A stretch of 64,000 nucleotides of DNA. Source: Planctomycetaceae bacterium. Its GTDB lineage: Bacteria; Planctomycetota; Planctomycetia; Pirellulales; Pirellulaceae. The DNA lies in NCBI GenBank assembly GCA_020638975.1, contig JACKHN010000017.1, positions 62,001 to 126,000 on the forward strand. Reading direction: 5' to 3'. Positions within the stretch are counted from its first letter, which is position 1. Each line of letters begins with the position of its first letter. A model generated the notes under the pieces. That model searched no databases, was not told the DNA's origin, and was given only the letters and a program-made list of their open reading frames with translations. Shown here one piece after another: positions 51,001-60,190 of the stretch. A program made the position numbers and the translations under genes.

Positions 51001-52906
51001 CTACTTGCAACTCGACGCCCGCGATTCCTTCGTCGCCAGGGCCACGGACTCCGTCGTTGGCAAGGTCGTGATAAACGTATCCGCTGATGCTCGCCGGTCG
51101 AAGTTCACCAAAGTTGTACCGAACGCCCTCGTCGCCCCATTTCAATGCGACTTGGCTGATGCGGTCGTTCGCGGCTACCCCCACGACCGAGCCGCGAATT
51201 TGGCCTGCGGTATCGCGTCCATCGATCCATCCGTCGGGTTGCGTCTCGACAACGGTATAGTTTCCGGCTCGCAGGCCCGTGAAGGAGTAACTTCCGTCAG
51301 GACCGGTCCGCTGACTTGCGATGGTGGCTCCCGCACTGTCTTGCAGCGCGACGGCGACGTTTCCGATGGCTTCTTCGCCGTTGTCAAACAGACCATTGTC
51401 ATTGGCGTCATGATAGACGAAGCCTGATAAAGAAGATGCTTCGTGTTCGCAAAAATTGTAATCGATTGCGTTTGCGCCCGAAGTCAACAAGATTCCGGTA
51501 ATGACATCGCTCGTGCGGCTTTGCCCCACGACCACGCCATTGATGGTACCAATATGCTCATCCCCGTCGATCAACTGCGTGGGAGTTGTTTCGACGATGG
51601 AGTAAAGTCCTGGTCGGAGGTTCGTGAACTCATAGTTGCCCGTCGCATTCGTGAGCGTTTGTGAAACGAGATTATTCTGGGCGTCGAGTAGTCGGATCGT
51701 CACACCAGATAGTGGTTGGTCGTTGGAACTCGCCGTGAAGCAGTTGCCATCGCGATCGGTCAAGTGAACGCTGCCGAGAATCGAGGCAGGAGCCAACTCG
51801 CCGAAGTTGTATTCGAGGCCCGAAGCACCACCGCCGAGAAAGATGCCCTCGAGGTTGTCGCCGGGATTGACCGGACTACCGACCGTCTTTCCCGCGATCG
51901 TACCTGCGGTGTCGAGGCCATCGTAGTAGCCATTCGGTTGGTTGACTTCCACGATTCGATAGCTGCCCGGGATCAGTCCCGTCGCGTGATAGAATCCATC
52001 CGCATCCGTCGTCAGGTTGACAGTCGCTTGAGGCTCGATGGTGTCGACCGGAATTACCTGGATCGCAACGCCAGACAATCCCTCTTCACCCGGACCTCGC
52101 GAACCATCATCGCTGCGGTCGTGGTAAACGTAGCCACTAATCTCGGCAAGCACCGGAGCCTGTGACACCTGCGCTCCCACTCCAGCCGTACGATCTCGTT
52201 TGCCGCCACCGTCGTCCGCAGTGAGATTTAGGCCGAGACCGGCAAGATTCGCATCGTACTTGTTGCGGAACTGAGCGGAAGCTGTGGCGTTGTGATAGTG
52301 GGGAGCAGAGAACTGGGCGGTGAACAACGAGCCCTGAAATTCGACGCCGGAAGTCAGCGGATCGAATCCGTCATTGATGACCGTGAGGTCTGTATCGAGC
52401 GGGTCGAAATCTTCCACTTCGTCGACATCAATGCTAAAGACCAGCTTGTCGCCAGCATGAAACCCGACGAACTCGATCACCAATTGTGATCCGCCGTCGG
52501 CGACGGTGGCTTTGATCGAGGCGTTCGGATTCTGACTCGTGAAAGAAACCACCGAGAAGGGGAACGCATTGTCGGCTCCAAATCCTCCTTCTGCGGTATC
52601 GAAGAAAACATCGCTAAGTCCAAAGCCCCGCGTTGCCTGATCTCCATCGATCACTAACTTCGTCAGTTGCGATCCGCTGGCGCCGCCTTCGAACGTGACT
52701 TCGAACGTATCGCCATGCAGGTCACTGCCGAGATCTTCTTCGATGTACACGGCACCGACTCGAATCGGGTCAGCGTCGAGCATTCGACGCGGTTCCATCA
52801 TCTCGAATCGGCAGCGGCGGACAGCGTCTCTTTCGACGCGTCGGCTCCGTCGTTGCTTTTGACGATGCGTATTAACGAGCTCTGCGATTCGGGACCACAA
52901 GCCCAC
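48053..52906 (-). CDS. Giant secreted surface protein with SdrD-B and FG-GAP-like repeats
   Basis: The 1617-aa protein has an N-terminal basic stretch and FEMMEPRRMLDADPIRVG, the LEPRR motif of planctomycete secreted proteins. A novel domain (50-270) precedes eight SdrD-B-like repeats (about 280-1180): ISGYVYHDRSDDGSRGPGEE, GVTIRLLDAQNNLVSQTLTN and YNFGEL/YNFCEH ends. After a Pro-rich hinge (PPPPSLIPPPLPPATIPPLV) come five FG-GAP/VCBS-type Ca2+ loops (GDFNGDGVDEIAVF, GDWDGDGKDDIG, GDWNGDGIRAIG, GDFDGNGVEEIG, GDWNGDGVDEPG). The start is GTG 52906 with GGAGG 5-9 nt upstream. It is probably an adhesin or cell-surface fibre. No dockerin or anchor domain is visible. Confidence 0.88.
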   Translation of the reverse strand: MGLWSRIAELVNTHRQKQRRSRRVERDAVRRCRFEMMEPRRMLDADPIRVGAVYIEEDLGSDLHGDTFEVTFEGGASGSQLTKLVIDGDQATRGFGLSDVFFDTAEGGFGADNAFPFSVVSFTSQNPNASIKATVADGGSQLVIEFVGFHAGDKLVFSIDVDEVEDFDPLDTDLTVINDGFDPLTSGVEFQGSLFTAQFSAPHYHNATASAQFRNKYDANLAGLGLNLTADDGGGKRDRTAGVGAQVSQAPVLAEISGYVYHDRSDDGSRGPGEEGLSGVAIQVIPVDTIEPQATVNLTTDADGFYHATGLIPGSYRIVEVNQPNGYYDGLDTAGTIAGKTVGSPVNPGDNLEGIFLGGGASGLEYNFGELAPASILGSVHLTDRDGNCFTASSNDQPLSGVTIRLLDAQNNLVSQTLTNATGNYEFTNLRPGLYSIVETTPTQLIDGDEHIGTINGVVVGQSRTSDVITGILLTSGANAIDYNFCEHEASSLSGFVYHDANDNGLFDNGEEAIGNVAVALQDSAGATIASQRTGPDGSYSFTGLRAGNYTVVETQPDGWIDGRDTAGQIRGSVVGVAANDRISQVALKWGDEGVRYNFGELRPASISGYVYHDLANDGVRGPGDEGIAGVELQVVRVNGGPGTAPTVVTTNADGYYEVTGLAPGEYRITESQPSTYQDGIDTVGTVSGASRGSVSNPGDAIDGIVLTSGDNGVQYNFGEYQLASISGHVSLSDPDGNCSGPGVTASGLVDVLVTLLDSQSNTVATTRTDANGEYSFAGLLPGTYTVVEQTPTGLIDGDDHVGTVSGMAVGAVGQNDVITSIALTSGQHGVDYNFCEHQPASLAGNVYHDRGNDGVFEPGDDGIGFVEVVLRDASGAIVANTFTSHDGSYEFTQLIAGTYTISEIQPQGWVDGIDTAGSINGQTVGTVGNDVINGVTLRWGDNATQYNFGEFLGASIAGMVHADTDGDCVADADELRLEGVTVELLDAQGQVIATTLTNSDGEYAFNGLKPGTYSVRETQPNGYFDGGTLIGDGGGVVGASDFITEITVGSGDDLQGYNFCELPPASLSGYVFQDGAPIKTSDGKVPANLRAIRDGRFTPDDTPISGVILELRDGRTGLPIDASQTLAGTYPEGHVRTTTNADGYYEFTGLLGGREYAVFEIQPEGYFDGIDTPGSAQAFAFNEGDLVPAGSLTQLAVNPGTDAIIRIPVTVARVSGDNNFSEVRVEADPPKLIPPPPPSLIPPPLPPATIPPLVGTIPPAVGVVAPLLNVYAGGVEGSLGFTWHLSVINGGQPREVATNQPPSEIWRQARFLDYTHWQADQMRSAEWTLSFGQHADSEEVQVQRYIFGIRGGIPVSGDFNGDGVDEIAVFFRGEWFIDLNGNGYWDEEDLWAQLGGEEDLPVTGDWDGDGKDDIGTFGPEWLGDGKAIDAEPGLPDPDNPDSFVSVRQRPKNVPPSQQMATDGRRLLQLNEHGPRRIDVVEHVFRFGSGKDVPVTGDWNGDGIRAIGIYRDGSWQLDLDGDGRWSSNDAIVQFGQTGDIPIVGDFDGNGVEEIGVYRAGQWMIDSDGDRELTAHDRVFEMGGEGDLPVVGDWNGDGVDEPGLYREVNYQRDTEVSN

Positions 52907-53044
52907 GTGACACCTCCGTGTGTTCGTGCCGCCCAGATGGGCGACTGTGCGTGGAAGGACGACGCCTCGTGCGCCGCAGTTTGATCGGACAATCAGGTTG
53001 GATATCTAGGTCGTACGTTGGATGGAGATTTGGGTGGGATCTTT

Positions 53045-54121
53045 CTACTGTAGGCGAGGCAAAGGCAAGGCTCCGACTCGCGGCGTTGCACTGGGCGTGT
53101 TGTCCGCGATGCTTCGTTCGCGAGTCCATATACGAACCGTCGAGTCGTAGCCGGAGGACACTAACATCTCGCTTCCATACGCCAGCGCCGCGACCGAACC
53201 AGTGTGACCAGTTAGAAGTGCAACTTCGGTACGCTCTTTCAGATCCCAGATGCGGATCGTGTTGTCGCTGCCACCTGTCGCAAGTAAGTCGGGACCGCAG
53301 TAGGTGAGCGCCAGCACTTTGGCATTGCCTGTGTTCAGAATGAATTTGTCGTCGGAGGTGATGCTCGACACGCGAATCGTGCGATCTTCGCCGGCGGTCA
53401 CGAGTTGTGACCCGTCCGGCGAGAAGGTGAGATCGCGGATGCGTTGTTCATGCGACTTGAAATCAACCGTTGCTCGCCCCGTGATCGCATCCCAAAGCCT
53501 GACCTTGCCGTTGCGCCCTGCGGCAGCAATAAATTGTCCGTCAGCCGACCATGCTAACGCACGCATGTCGACGCAAGGACAATCCAATTTGCGAATAGTC
53601 GAGCCGGTGGCAGCATCAAACAATCGAAGCGTTTTCGCAAAGCCGATCGCGGCGAGCTGTGATCCATCGGCGCTAAATGCAACGGTCGCGACAGCTTCAT
53701 CCATCGAAAGACGACGTACTAGCGAGGGTCTCGCCGCCGTGCTCCACAGGATGACCTCTTGGTCGTTTCCGGAAGATGCGAGAAGTTTACCGTCTGGTGA
53801 ATAGGTAACGGTTCGTACCCAGTCGCGATGCCCAACGAGCCGGTTTGCGAACTGTTGTGTTCGTAGATTCCAGAGGTACACAACATGGTCATCACCTGCA
53901 ATCGCGAGCGTTGATCCGTCTGGGTGAATCGCCACGGAGGTCGCTACGGGGGGGCGTTCGTTGGCACCTGAGGGTGGCAATGCGATTACTTGCGACACCC
54001 ATCCTGCTGCGTCCCGTTCTGCATTCGCCGTCGACGGCACAGACATTACGGCGCACAAACAGCTCGACGCGACAAGTACTCCGACAACAGCAACTCTTGG
54101 CATCCGTGCCACTTGCGACAT
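53045..54121 (-). CDS. Secreted WD40 repeat protein
   Basis: The 358-aa protein has a Sec signal (RVAVVGVLVASSCLCAVMSV, cleaved near TANA-E). Seven WD40 blades follow: TSVAIHPDGSTLAIAGDDHV with VYLWNLRTQQF, VRTVTYSPDGKLLASSGNDQ, VATVAFSADGSQLAAIGFAK, MRALAWSADGQFIAAAGRNG, IRDLTFSPDGSQLVTAGEDR, VLALTYCGPDLLATGGSDNT and VAALAYGSEMLVSSGYDSTV. A single seven-bladed propeller is expected, exported to the periplasm, where WD40 proteins bind other proteins. ATG 54121 is chosen because the signal peptide follows; a longer frame to 54208 is less likely. It is upstream of the giant surface protein on the same strand (138 bp), so the two may belong together. Confidence 0.88.
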   Translation of the reverse strand: MSQVARMPRVAVVGVLVASSCLCAVMSVPSTANAERDAAGWVSQVIALPPSGANERPPVATSVAIHPDGSTLAIAGDDHVVYLWNLRTQQFANRLVGHRDWVRTVTYSPDGKLLASSGNDQEVILWSTAARPSLVRRLSMDEAVATVAFSADGSQLAAIGFAKTLRLFDAATGSTIRKLDCPCVDMRALAWSADGQFIAAAGRNGKVRLWDAITGRATVDFKSHEQRIRDLTFSPDGSQLVTAGEDRTIRVSSITSDDKFILNTGNAKVLALTYCGPDLLATGGSDNTIRIWDLKERTEVALLTGHTGSVAALAYGSEMLVSSGYDSTVRIWTRERSIADNTPSATPRVGALPLPRLQ

Positions 54122-54260
54122 GTGATCCACCCCTCGGGCGTCATGTTGGTGTGATAGTTGGTGGGGAGCAATGCAGACGCACCAGCGGCGCGAAGGACAT
54201 CCACTCATCTGATACTATCGGTCCAGCACGAAGAATTACTACAGGCGAACCCTGCGATAC

Positions 54261-54280
54261 ATCAGGCTTTCCAGCCTGAT
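54261..54280. terminator. Perfect 8-bp hairpin downstream of gltA
   Basis: ATCAGGCT, TTCC, AGCCTGAT lies 40 bp past the gltA stop (on the minus strand) and upstream of the WD40 gene. It has no T-run, so it may be a factor-dependent stop or a small palindromic repeat like the one at 58495. Confidence 0.4.
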
Positions 54281-54320
54281 GGTCAACCTGGAGCGGCGAA
54301 CGTCCAAGCGACACGAGAAA

Positions 54321-55610
54321 TTAATCGCGGTCGCTAATTGGGACGTAGTCGCGAATTGTCGGACCTGTGTAGACTTGGCGGGGGCGGCAGATTCGCTTCG
54401 ATGGCGAACGATGCATCTCGACCCAGTGAGCGATCCAGCCGGGCAGGCGGCCAAGGGCAAACAGAACGGTGAACATCTGCTGTGGAATGCCAATCGCTCG
54501 GTAGATGACGCCCGAGTAGAAGTCGACGTTCGGGTAAAGTTTCTTCTCGACGAAGTAGGGATCGTTCAAAGCAACTTCTTCGAGTTTCTGTGCAACCTCG
54601 AACAACGGATCGTCTAACTTGAGCTTAGCCAGCAGCTTGTCGCAGGCGGCCTTGATGATCGTCGCGCGCGGATCGTAGTTCTTGTAAACGCGATGCCCAA
54701 AGCCCATCAGTCGGAAACCGCTCTTCTTGTCCTTCGCCATATCGACGAATTTTTGTACGTCCCCACCGTCTTCAATGATCTTTTCGAGCATGTTCACGCA
54801 CGCTTCGTTCGCACCACCGTGGAGCGGTCCCCAAAGTGCCGAGATCCCAGCGGATATCGATGCGAACAGATTCGAGTTGGCCGAGCCAACCATTCTAACG
54901 GTGCTCGTGCTGCAATTCTGTTCATGATCGGCGTGAACAATCAGTAACAGATTTAACGCTTCGATGGCGGTTTCATCTACTTCGTACGGCTCCGTAGGAA
55001 CCGCAAACATCATCTGCAGGAAGTTCTCGCAGTACGTCAAATCGTTCTGTGGGTAGAGGAACGGCTGTCCCGTCGACTTCTTGTACGCGTAAGACGCAAT
55101 GGTCGGGAGTTTCGCAAGCAGACGGTGGATCGAAACCTCCACCTGACGCTCGTCCAGCGGGTTCAGCGAATCTTGATAAAACGTCGAAAGAGCGCCTACG
55201 ACGGACGACAGAATCGCCATCGGATGAGCATCGCGTGGAAAGCCGCTATAAAAGGATCGCACATCCTCGTGCAACATCGAGTGGCGGCGAATCGACGTTC
55301 GAAACGTTTCTAATTGCGCGTTCGTTGGCAATTCGCCGTAAATCAACAGGTAGGAAACTTCGACAAAGTCGCAGTTCGCGGCAAGAACTTCGATCGGATA
55401 GCCGCGATAGCGAAGGATTCCCTGTTCGCCGTCAAGATAGGTGATGGCACTAGTTGTCGAGCCGGTATTAACGTAGCCTTCGTCCAGCGTGATGTAGCCT
55501 GTTTCGCCACGTAGCTTGGAAATGTCGATCGCCTGCTCTTGTTCAGATCCGACAATAATCGGAAATTCAAGTTCGCGGTCTCCGAGTTTCAGCTTTGCCA
55601 CGTCGGCCAT
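54321..55610 (-). CDS. gltA: Citrate synthase
   Basis: The 429-aa protein is a type II (hexameric, Gram-negative) citrate synthase: KLKLGDRELEFPIIVGSEQE, LDEGYVNTGSTTSAITYLDG, FPRDAHPMAILSSVVGALST, LHGGANEACVNMLEKI (active-site His), MGFGHRVYKNYDPRATIIKA (second His) and YPNVDFYSGVIYRAIGI (Asp). It condenses acetyl-CoA and oxaloacetate. ATG 55610 has AGGGAG 7-9 nt upstream; the 123-nt longer frame to 55733 is not supported. It stands downstream of the glcDEF genes on the same strand, 218 bp away. Length and motifs are normal, and enzyme function is secure. Confidence 0.96.
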   Translation of the reverse strand: MADVAKLKLGDRELEFPIIVGSEQEQAIDISKLRGETGYITLDEGYVNTGSTTSAITYLDGEQGILRYRGYPIEVLAANCDFVEVSYLLIYGELPTNAQLETFRTSIRRHSMLHEDVRSFYSGFPRDAHPMAILSSVVGALSTFYQDSLNPLDERQVEVSIHRLLAKLPTIASYAYKKSTGQPFLYPQNDLTYCENFLQMMFAVPTEPYEVDETAIEALNLLLIVHADHEQNCSTSTVRMVGSANSNLFASISAGISALWGPLHGGANEACVNMLEKIIEDGGDVQKFVDMAKDKKSGFRLMGFGHRVYKNYDPRATIIKAACDKLLAKLKLDDPLFEVAQKLEEVALNDPYFVEKKLYPNVDFYSGVIYRAIGIPQQMFTVLFALGRLPGWIAHWVEMHRSPSKRICRPRQVYTGPTIRDYVPISDRD

Positions 55611-55828
55611 CGATGGCTCCCTGTCTGCTGGCGGTACTAGGATTCGTAATCGTCTCGCGAGAGTCTTTCCCGTGAACGAGTAAAGCGGCAGTTTAACTTC
55701 CCACAGAGCGTTCGGCAATTCGGGGAACGCCAAATACTTTTAGTGTACGGAGTTGCGGCGAGCCAACAACTTGCACATAGTTCGCGCCGATCCCAACTAG
55801 CATCAGCGTTCGTAATATTAGCGAGACT

Positions 55829-57202
55829 TCAAAAAACCAGAGGTTCACCCCGGTAACTCAAATCAAGCAACTCGATCGGGTGAACGATTTTAAGTATTTG
55901 CCCCTGCATCCTCGCTTCACAGGCGATTTGCATCAGGCAGCCGGTGTTGGCGGTGACAACGACGCGGGCTCCAGTGCCAAGAATATTCTTCATCTTTCGC
56001 TGACTAAGGCGACCTGCCATCTCGGGCTCGGTCAAGTTGTAAGTACCCGCCGCGCCACAGCACAGGTCCGACTCGGGCAAATCCACCAGTTTCAGACCAG
56101 GAATCTGGGCGAGCAAGTTGCGAGGCTGTTCGCGGACTTTCTGTGCATGTGCGAGATGACACGCATCGTGATAAGTTGCGGTCACCTTTAATTCGCCGGT
56201 TGGAGGAATGAGCCCCAGTTCATCAAGAAACTCGCTAACGTCCCGCACCTTGGCGGCGAATTTCTCGCGTTCGGGCTGTTTCTCGTCGTGCCAGTGATGA
56301 CCATAGTCCTTCAACATCGAACCACAACCAGCGACGTTGACGATCACTGCATCAACATCATTCCCTGTGAGTGCGGCGATGTTGGCATCGGCCAACTCGC
56401 GTGCAGGTTCCTCGCTGCCGGCGTGCAGATGAATGGCACCACAGCAACCTTGCGTGTGGTTGATCAACACTTCACAACCATTCTCTTGTAATACGCGGGC
56501 TGTGGCCCAATGCGTTTCACGGAACATCACGTCCGCCACACAGCCGGTGAACAGAGCGACGCGGGCGCGACGTGTCCCTTTGGCCGGCAGAACGTGGGGC
56601 AAGGGTGGCGGCGTCTTTTGCAGCTTGGGAAGCATCGTGACCAGACGGCCTAGCCGCGATGGCAGCAGTTTCCAAAGCCCAGTGTTAATAAGCAATTTAT
56701 CAAGCCCCAAGGCCTGTGCGATGCGAGCCGGAATGAGTGACCTACGGAGCTTGTCGGGATACGGAAATAGCCCAAACAAAATCCAACGATGAAACCAATC
56801 GTCAGTCTTCTTAGTTCCAGGCGTTTGGTCTTCCATCGCGACACGGAATGGCTCGATGAGCTTCCCGTATTGAACTCCCGATGGGCAAGCCGTCTCGCAA
56901 GCGCGGCAATCGAGGCACAACTCGAGATGGCGGCGGACCTCCGGCGTCAGATCGAGCCGCCCGTCCGTCACCGCTCGCATCAAGTAAATGCGCCCGCGAG
57001 GGCTATCGTTCTCGTTGCCGAGTTCCACATAGGTCGGACACGACGCAGTACACAAACCACAGTGGACGCAATCGAGAAAGCGTTCGTAGTCGATTCCGGC
57101 ACCTGGGTTGTTGGCACCCGGGTTTGGGGCATCGGATTCAGACTTCACTTCGAGCGGAAGATCTACAATGGTCATAGGTTCACGGTGTGGAGAGCGGGGC
57201 AT
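55829..57202 (-). CDS. glcF: Glycolate oxidase iron-sulfur subunit
   Basis: The 457-aa protein has two 4Fe-4S ferredoxin motifs, CVHCGLCTASCPTY and CLDCRACETACPSG, and two CCG (heterodisulfide-reductase-type) domains: ALFTGCVADVMF with HTQGCCGAIHLHAGSE, and TYHDACHLAHAQKVREQP with DLCCGAAGTYNLTEPEMAGR. This is GlcF/LutA-like and passes electrons from the flavin subunits towards quinone. The start overlaps the glcE stop by one base (TAATG), which couples translation; an ATG at 57175 is an alternative start. Together with glcE and glcD it makes glycolate (or D-lactate) dehydrogenase. Confidence 0.94.
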   Translation of the reverse strand: MPRSPHREPMTIVDLPLEVKSESDAPNPGANNPGAGIDYERFLDCVHCGLCTASCPTYVELGNENDSPRGRIYLMRAVTDGRLDLTPEVRRHLELCLDCRACETACPSGVQYGKLIEPFRVAMEDQTPGTKKTDDWFHRWILFGLFPYPDKLRRSLIPARIAQALGLDKLLINTGLWKLLPSRLGRLVTMLPKLQKTPPPLPHVLPAKGTRRARVALFTGCVADVMFRETHWATARVLQENGCEVLINHTQGCCGAIHLHAGSEEPARELADANIAALTGNDVDAVIVNVAGCGSMLKDYGHHWHDEKQPEREKFAAKVRDVSEFLDELGLIPPTGELKVTATYHDACHLAHAQKVREQPRNLLAQIPGLKLVDLPESDLCCGAAGTYNLTEPEMAGRLSQRKMKNILGTGARVVVTANTGCLMQIACEARMQGQILKIVHPIELLDLSYRGEPLVF

Positions 57203-58485
57203 TAGCTAACGTAAACGAAGCGATCTGGATTGAGAATGTTCTTCGGGTCGAATTCGCGTTTGACGGCAGTCATCAATTCAAAAGGTGCATCAATCGCGCC
57301 CCAAACGCTTTGGTGAGTCATTTCCGATCCGCCGGGATTCGACAAGACCACGACGTTGCCACGTGCGGATGCGGCGACTGCTTGGAGCTTGCCTACCAAA
57401 GTCCTGGCTAATCCAGCGCTGGGGAACTCCGAGAACTTGGCAAGGACGATTCCATTGCCGGCATGCGACTGAATCGAGCAATTCTTGTCGAGCGTTTGAA
57501 TCGCATCAATGAATCGTGTCGTTCCGCTGGGCACCATGTTAGCACGCAGCACCAGCGGCGACTCGCCGGCACTTGGGAACTCCTGCATATCAGCAAATAG
57601 ATCCCGTGCCGCTTGCCCTTCAAGAGCTTGGTGTGAGCGAACTCCCTCGTGTCGCCACTCCGTCCCCAATTGCTTGATCATGAAAGCGACTTCAGGTTCC
57701 GTTCCTTCTAATGCGACGGCTAAGAACAACGCGTTTGATGACGACGAATCGCCAGCGAGGTGCTTGTTGGCTCCCCAGGCTGGCCCTGCGAGTAATTCGA
57801 CGGCGGACGGTGTCGTATCCGAATTAACGAGCGCCGCGAGTAACTGTTCAGCGTGATTAAGGTCAGACGGCGAACAGACCACGATCGCAAAGCTGTCCGG
57901 AATGGGCTTCAACTTTAGGGTTAATTCCGTAATCACGCCCAGCGTTCCGAGCGAGCCGGTGAGCAGCTTGCAAAAGTCGTATCCAGCGACGTTCTTTACG
58001 ACACGACCACCACCTTTGAAACTCAAGCCCCGCCCGTCGACGGCGCGAATTCCGATCACGTGATCGCGAACCGTACCTTGGCCGAACCGGCGTGGTCCAT
58101 TGAAGTTGGTAGCGATTACGCCTCCCAAAGTCGCTTGGCTGGCTTTGGGAACATCGATGGGCAATCGCTGGCGTTCCTTGGCCAACGTTTCCGCAAGCGT
58201 CTGCATCGTGATGCCGGAACCGACCGTAATCGTCAAATCGCGGGCTGGGTAATCGATCACGGTCGAAAGCTGTGCGAGTGACAGGCCAATCCCATTGCGT
58301 TTGGCGGGCAAGCCGTAATCGAGACTGGTTCCGCCACCGATCGGGTAAATCGCGGTCTCGCTTTCGTAGCAGCCACGCACGACCTCAGCCAACTCGACGG
58401 CATCGGTTGGCGTGGTGGTATCGGAGATCGGTAGTGTGTCGCTGACTGTACTCACGTAGGGCACCCAATTAACTTTTTGCGTCAC
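57202..58485 (-). CDS. glcE: Glycolate oxidase FAD-binding subunit
   Basis: The 427-aa protein has an FAD_binding_4 (PCMH-type) domain with IYPIGGGTSLDYGLPAKRNG, LTITVGSGITMQTLAETLAK, ATLGGVIATNFNGPRRFGQG and the FAD-interacting VVKNVAGYDFCKLLTGSLGT, then a degenerate C-terminal cap. It is the GlcE type: shorter than GlcD. Start GTG 58485. The gene lies between glcD (63 nt upstream, with twin hairpins in the gap) and glcF (overlap 1 nt). Confidence 0.93.
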   Translation of the reverse strand: MTQKVNWVPYVSTVSDTLPISDTTTPTDAVELAEVVRGCYESETAIYPIGGGTSLDYGLPAKRNGIGLSLAQLSTVIDYPARDLTITVGSGITMQTLAETLAKERQRLPIDVPKASQATLGGVIATNFNGPRRFGQGTVRDHVIGIRAVDGRGLSFKGGGRVVKNVAGYDFCKLLTGSLGTLGVITELTLKLKPIPDSFAIVVCSPSDLNHAEQLLAALVNSDTTPSAVELLAGPAWGANKHLAGDSSSSNALFLAVALEGTEPEVAFMIKQLGTEWRHEGVRSHQALEGQAARDLFADMQEFPSAGESPLVLRANMVPSGTTRFIDAIQTLDKNCSIQSHAGNGIVLAKFSEFPSAGLARTLVGKLQAVAASARGNVVVLSNPGGSEMTHQSVWGAIDAPFELMTAVKREFDPKNILNPDRFVYVS

Positions 58486-58494
58486 TTGTTCGTA

Positions 58495-58535
58495 GTCAGC
58501 CGTTCCAGGCTGACGGTCAGGCCGGAAAGCCTAAC
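58495..58535. repeat. Two adjacent hairpins between glcD and glcE
   Basis: GTCAGCC (58495-58501) pairs with GGCTGAC (58508-58514); GGTCAGGC then pairs with GCCTAACC around CGGAAA with one G-T. The hairpins could stop part of the transcripts or tune the mRNA between glcD and glcE. A similar palindrome lies at 54261. Confidence 0.5.
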
Positions 58536-58548
58536 CTAGTTCGTTGAT

Positions 58549-59988
58549 CTACATCGCCGCTCGGCGACCGGGATGTTTTTTCTCGAGTCCGCAGGCACCT
58601 GCCGTCGGCAGCATCTTCCTCGGGCTCAAATTGTTTTTAGGGTTGAAAGCGCCACGCAGATTCGCCATCGCTGCAAGATCATCCCCCGTGAACATCTTGT
58701 TCATGAACTCGATCTTCTCGACGCCGATGCCGTGCTCGCCGGTCACGCTACCACCGCAGGCAAGACACTCTTCCAGAATTTCGCCGCTGGCTTTCAACAC
58801 ATCCTCGGTCTGTTTCGCATTGCGTTCGTCGAACAGCAAGATGGGATGAATGTTGCCATCGCCGGCGTGAAAGACGTTCACGATGCGGATGTCGTACTTC
58901 TTGCCGATCTCGATGATTCGCTTCAGGATGTGAGGCAGCTTGGTGCGCGGCACGACTCCGTCTTGCGTACAGTAGCTCGGGCTCAGCCGACCAATTGCAC
59001 CAAACGCTTGCTTGCGGCACTTCCAAAGCTTCATTCGCTCTTTGTCATCGGCCGCCAGGCGGACCTCGCGAGCACCGCATTTCTTACACAGGTCAATGAT
59101 CTGCTGTTGCTGAAGATCTAACCCGGCTTCGAGTCCGTCGGCTTCGATCAGCAGAATCGCTTCCGCATCCAACGGGAATCCAAACTTAAAGGCCGCTTCG
59201 ACGGCGACGAGAATTCCTTGATCCATCATCTCAAGAGCGGCTGGAACAATCCCCGCACCGATGATTTCACTGATCGCGTTGGTGGCATCTTCGCACGACT
59301 CGAAGATTCCGAGCATGGTGCGATAGCCTTGCGGATTACGGGTCAGACGGACCCAAACCTTCGTGACGATCGCCAGCGTGCCTTCGCTGCCCACAATCGC
59401 GCCGATCAAGTCGAGTCCCGCTGACTCTTCGGTTGGACCGCCGATTTGAACGACTCGACCGTCGGCCAACACGGCTTCGACTCCGAGGACATGATTGACC
59501 GTGACGCCATATTTCAGCGTGTGAGGTCCGCCGGAATTCGTGGCGACATTGCCACCGATCGTACAAGCACCTTGGCTCGACGGATCGGGAGCATAATGAT
59601 AGCCGGTTCCTTTCAAGCGATTCGTCAGCCAAACATTTACGACGCCCGGTTCGACAACGGCATATCGATCGCGGAGATTGACCTCGATGATCTCCTTCAT
59701 CCGTGTCAGCACGATCATCACCCCGCCACCTACCGGCAGACACCCACCCGCCAAGCTCGTGCCGGCACCTCGGGGTAAGAACGTCACCCCCTCGTCGTTA
59801 CACAATCTGACGATTTTCGCAACATGTTCGGTAGTCCGGGGGAATACGACGACGTCAGGGCTATTCTTTTCGATGACAAACCCGTCACATTCGTAGACGA
59901 GTAAATCGGACTGGGCTGACAACACTCCATCGTTGCCGACGATCTTGCGGAGTTGATCGACAATGGTGGAGCGAACTGCGGTTGACAT
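58549..59988 (-). CDS. glcD: Glycolate oxidase catalytic FAD subunit
   Basis: The 479-aa protein carries an FAD_binding_4 domain (SPDVVVFPRTTEHVAKIVRL; FLPRGAGTSLAGGCLPVGGG; GGNVATNSGGPHTLKYGVTV; DLIGAIVGSEGTLAIVTKVW) and the FAD-linked oxidase C-terminus with the metal-type histidines in NVFHAGDGNIHPILLFDERN and VTGEHGIGVEKIEFMNKMFT. It is GlcD/D-lactate dehydrogenase (Dld2/LldD-unrelated) type and oxidises glycolate or D-lactate. The start is ATG 59988; the frame remains open to 60255, but the upstream codons have no family match. It is the first gene of glcD-glcE-glcF. Confidence 0.95.
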   Translation of the reverse strand: MSTAVRSTIVDQLRKIVGNDGVLSAQSDLLVYECDGFVIEKNSPDVVVFPRTTEHVAKIVRLCNDEGVTFLPRGAGTSLAGGCLPVGGGVMIVLTRMKEIIEVNLRDRYAVVEPGVVNVWLTNRLKGTGYHYAPDPSSQGACTIGGNVATNSGGPHTLKYGVTVNHVLGVEAVLADGRVVQIGGPTEESAGLDLIGAIVGSEGTLAIVTKVWVRLTRNPQGYRTMLGIFESCEDATNAISEIIGAGIVPAALEMMDQGILVAVEAAFKFGFPLDAEAILLIEADGLEAGLDLQQQQIIDLCKKCGAREVRLAADDKERMKLWKCRKQAFGAIGRLSPSYCTQDGVVPRTKLPHILKRIIEIGKKYDIRIVNVFHAGDGNIHPILLFDERNAKQTEDVLKASGEILEECLACGGSVTGEHGIGVEKIEFMNKMFTGDDLAAMANLRGAFNPKNNLSPRKMLPTAGACGLEKKHPGRRAAM

Positions 59989-60190
59989 TGCGGTCTCGCA
60001 CGACAGAATTCGGAGCGACGTTTCAGAAGAGCTACGATTATAGACGGGCTGCGATCCACCGCCACCCAGTAGTGCCAACATCCAGGACTCCAGGGTCTTG
60101 CGCGCGCGAGGACGAGGTATCGAAGTTGCGGAATCGGCCTCACACACGAGGCAAGAATGGCGAAAAGGAACGGCGTGAACGTGCCCGAAA

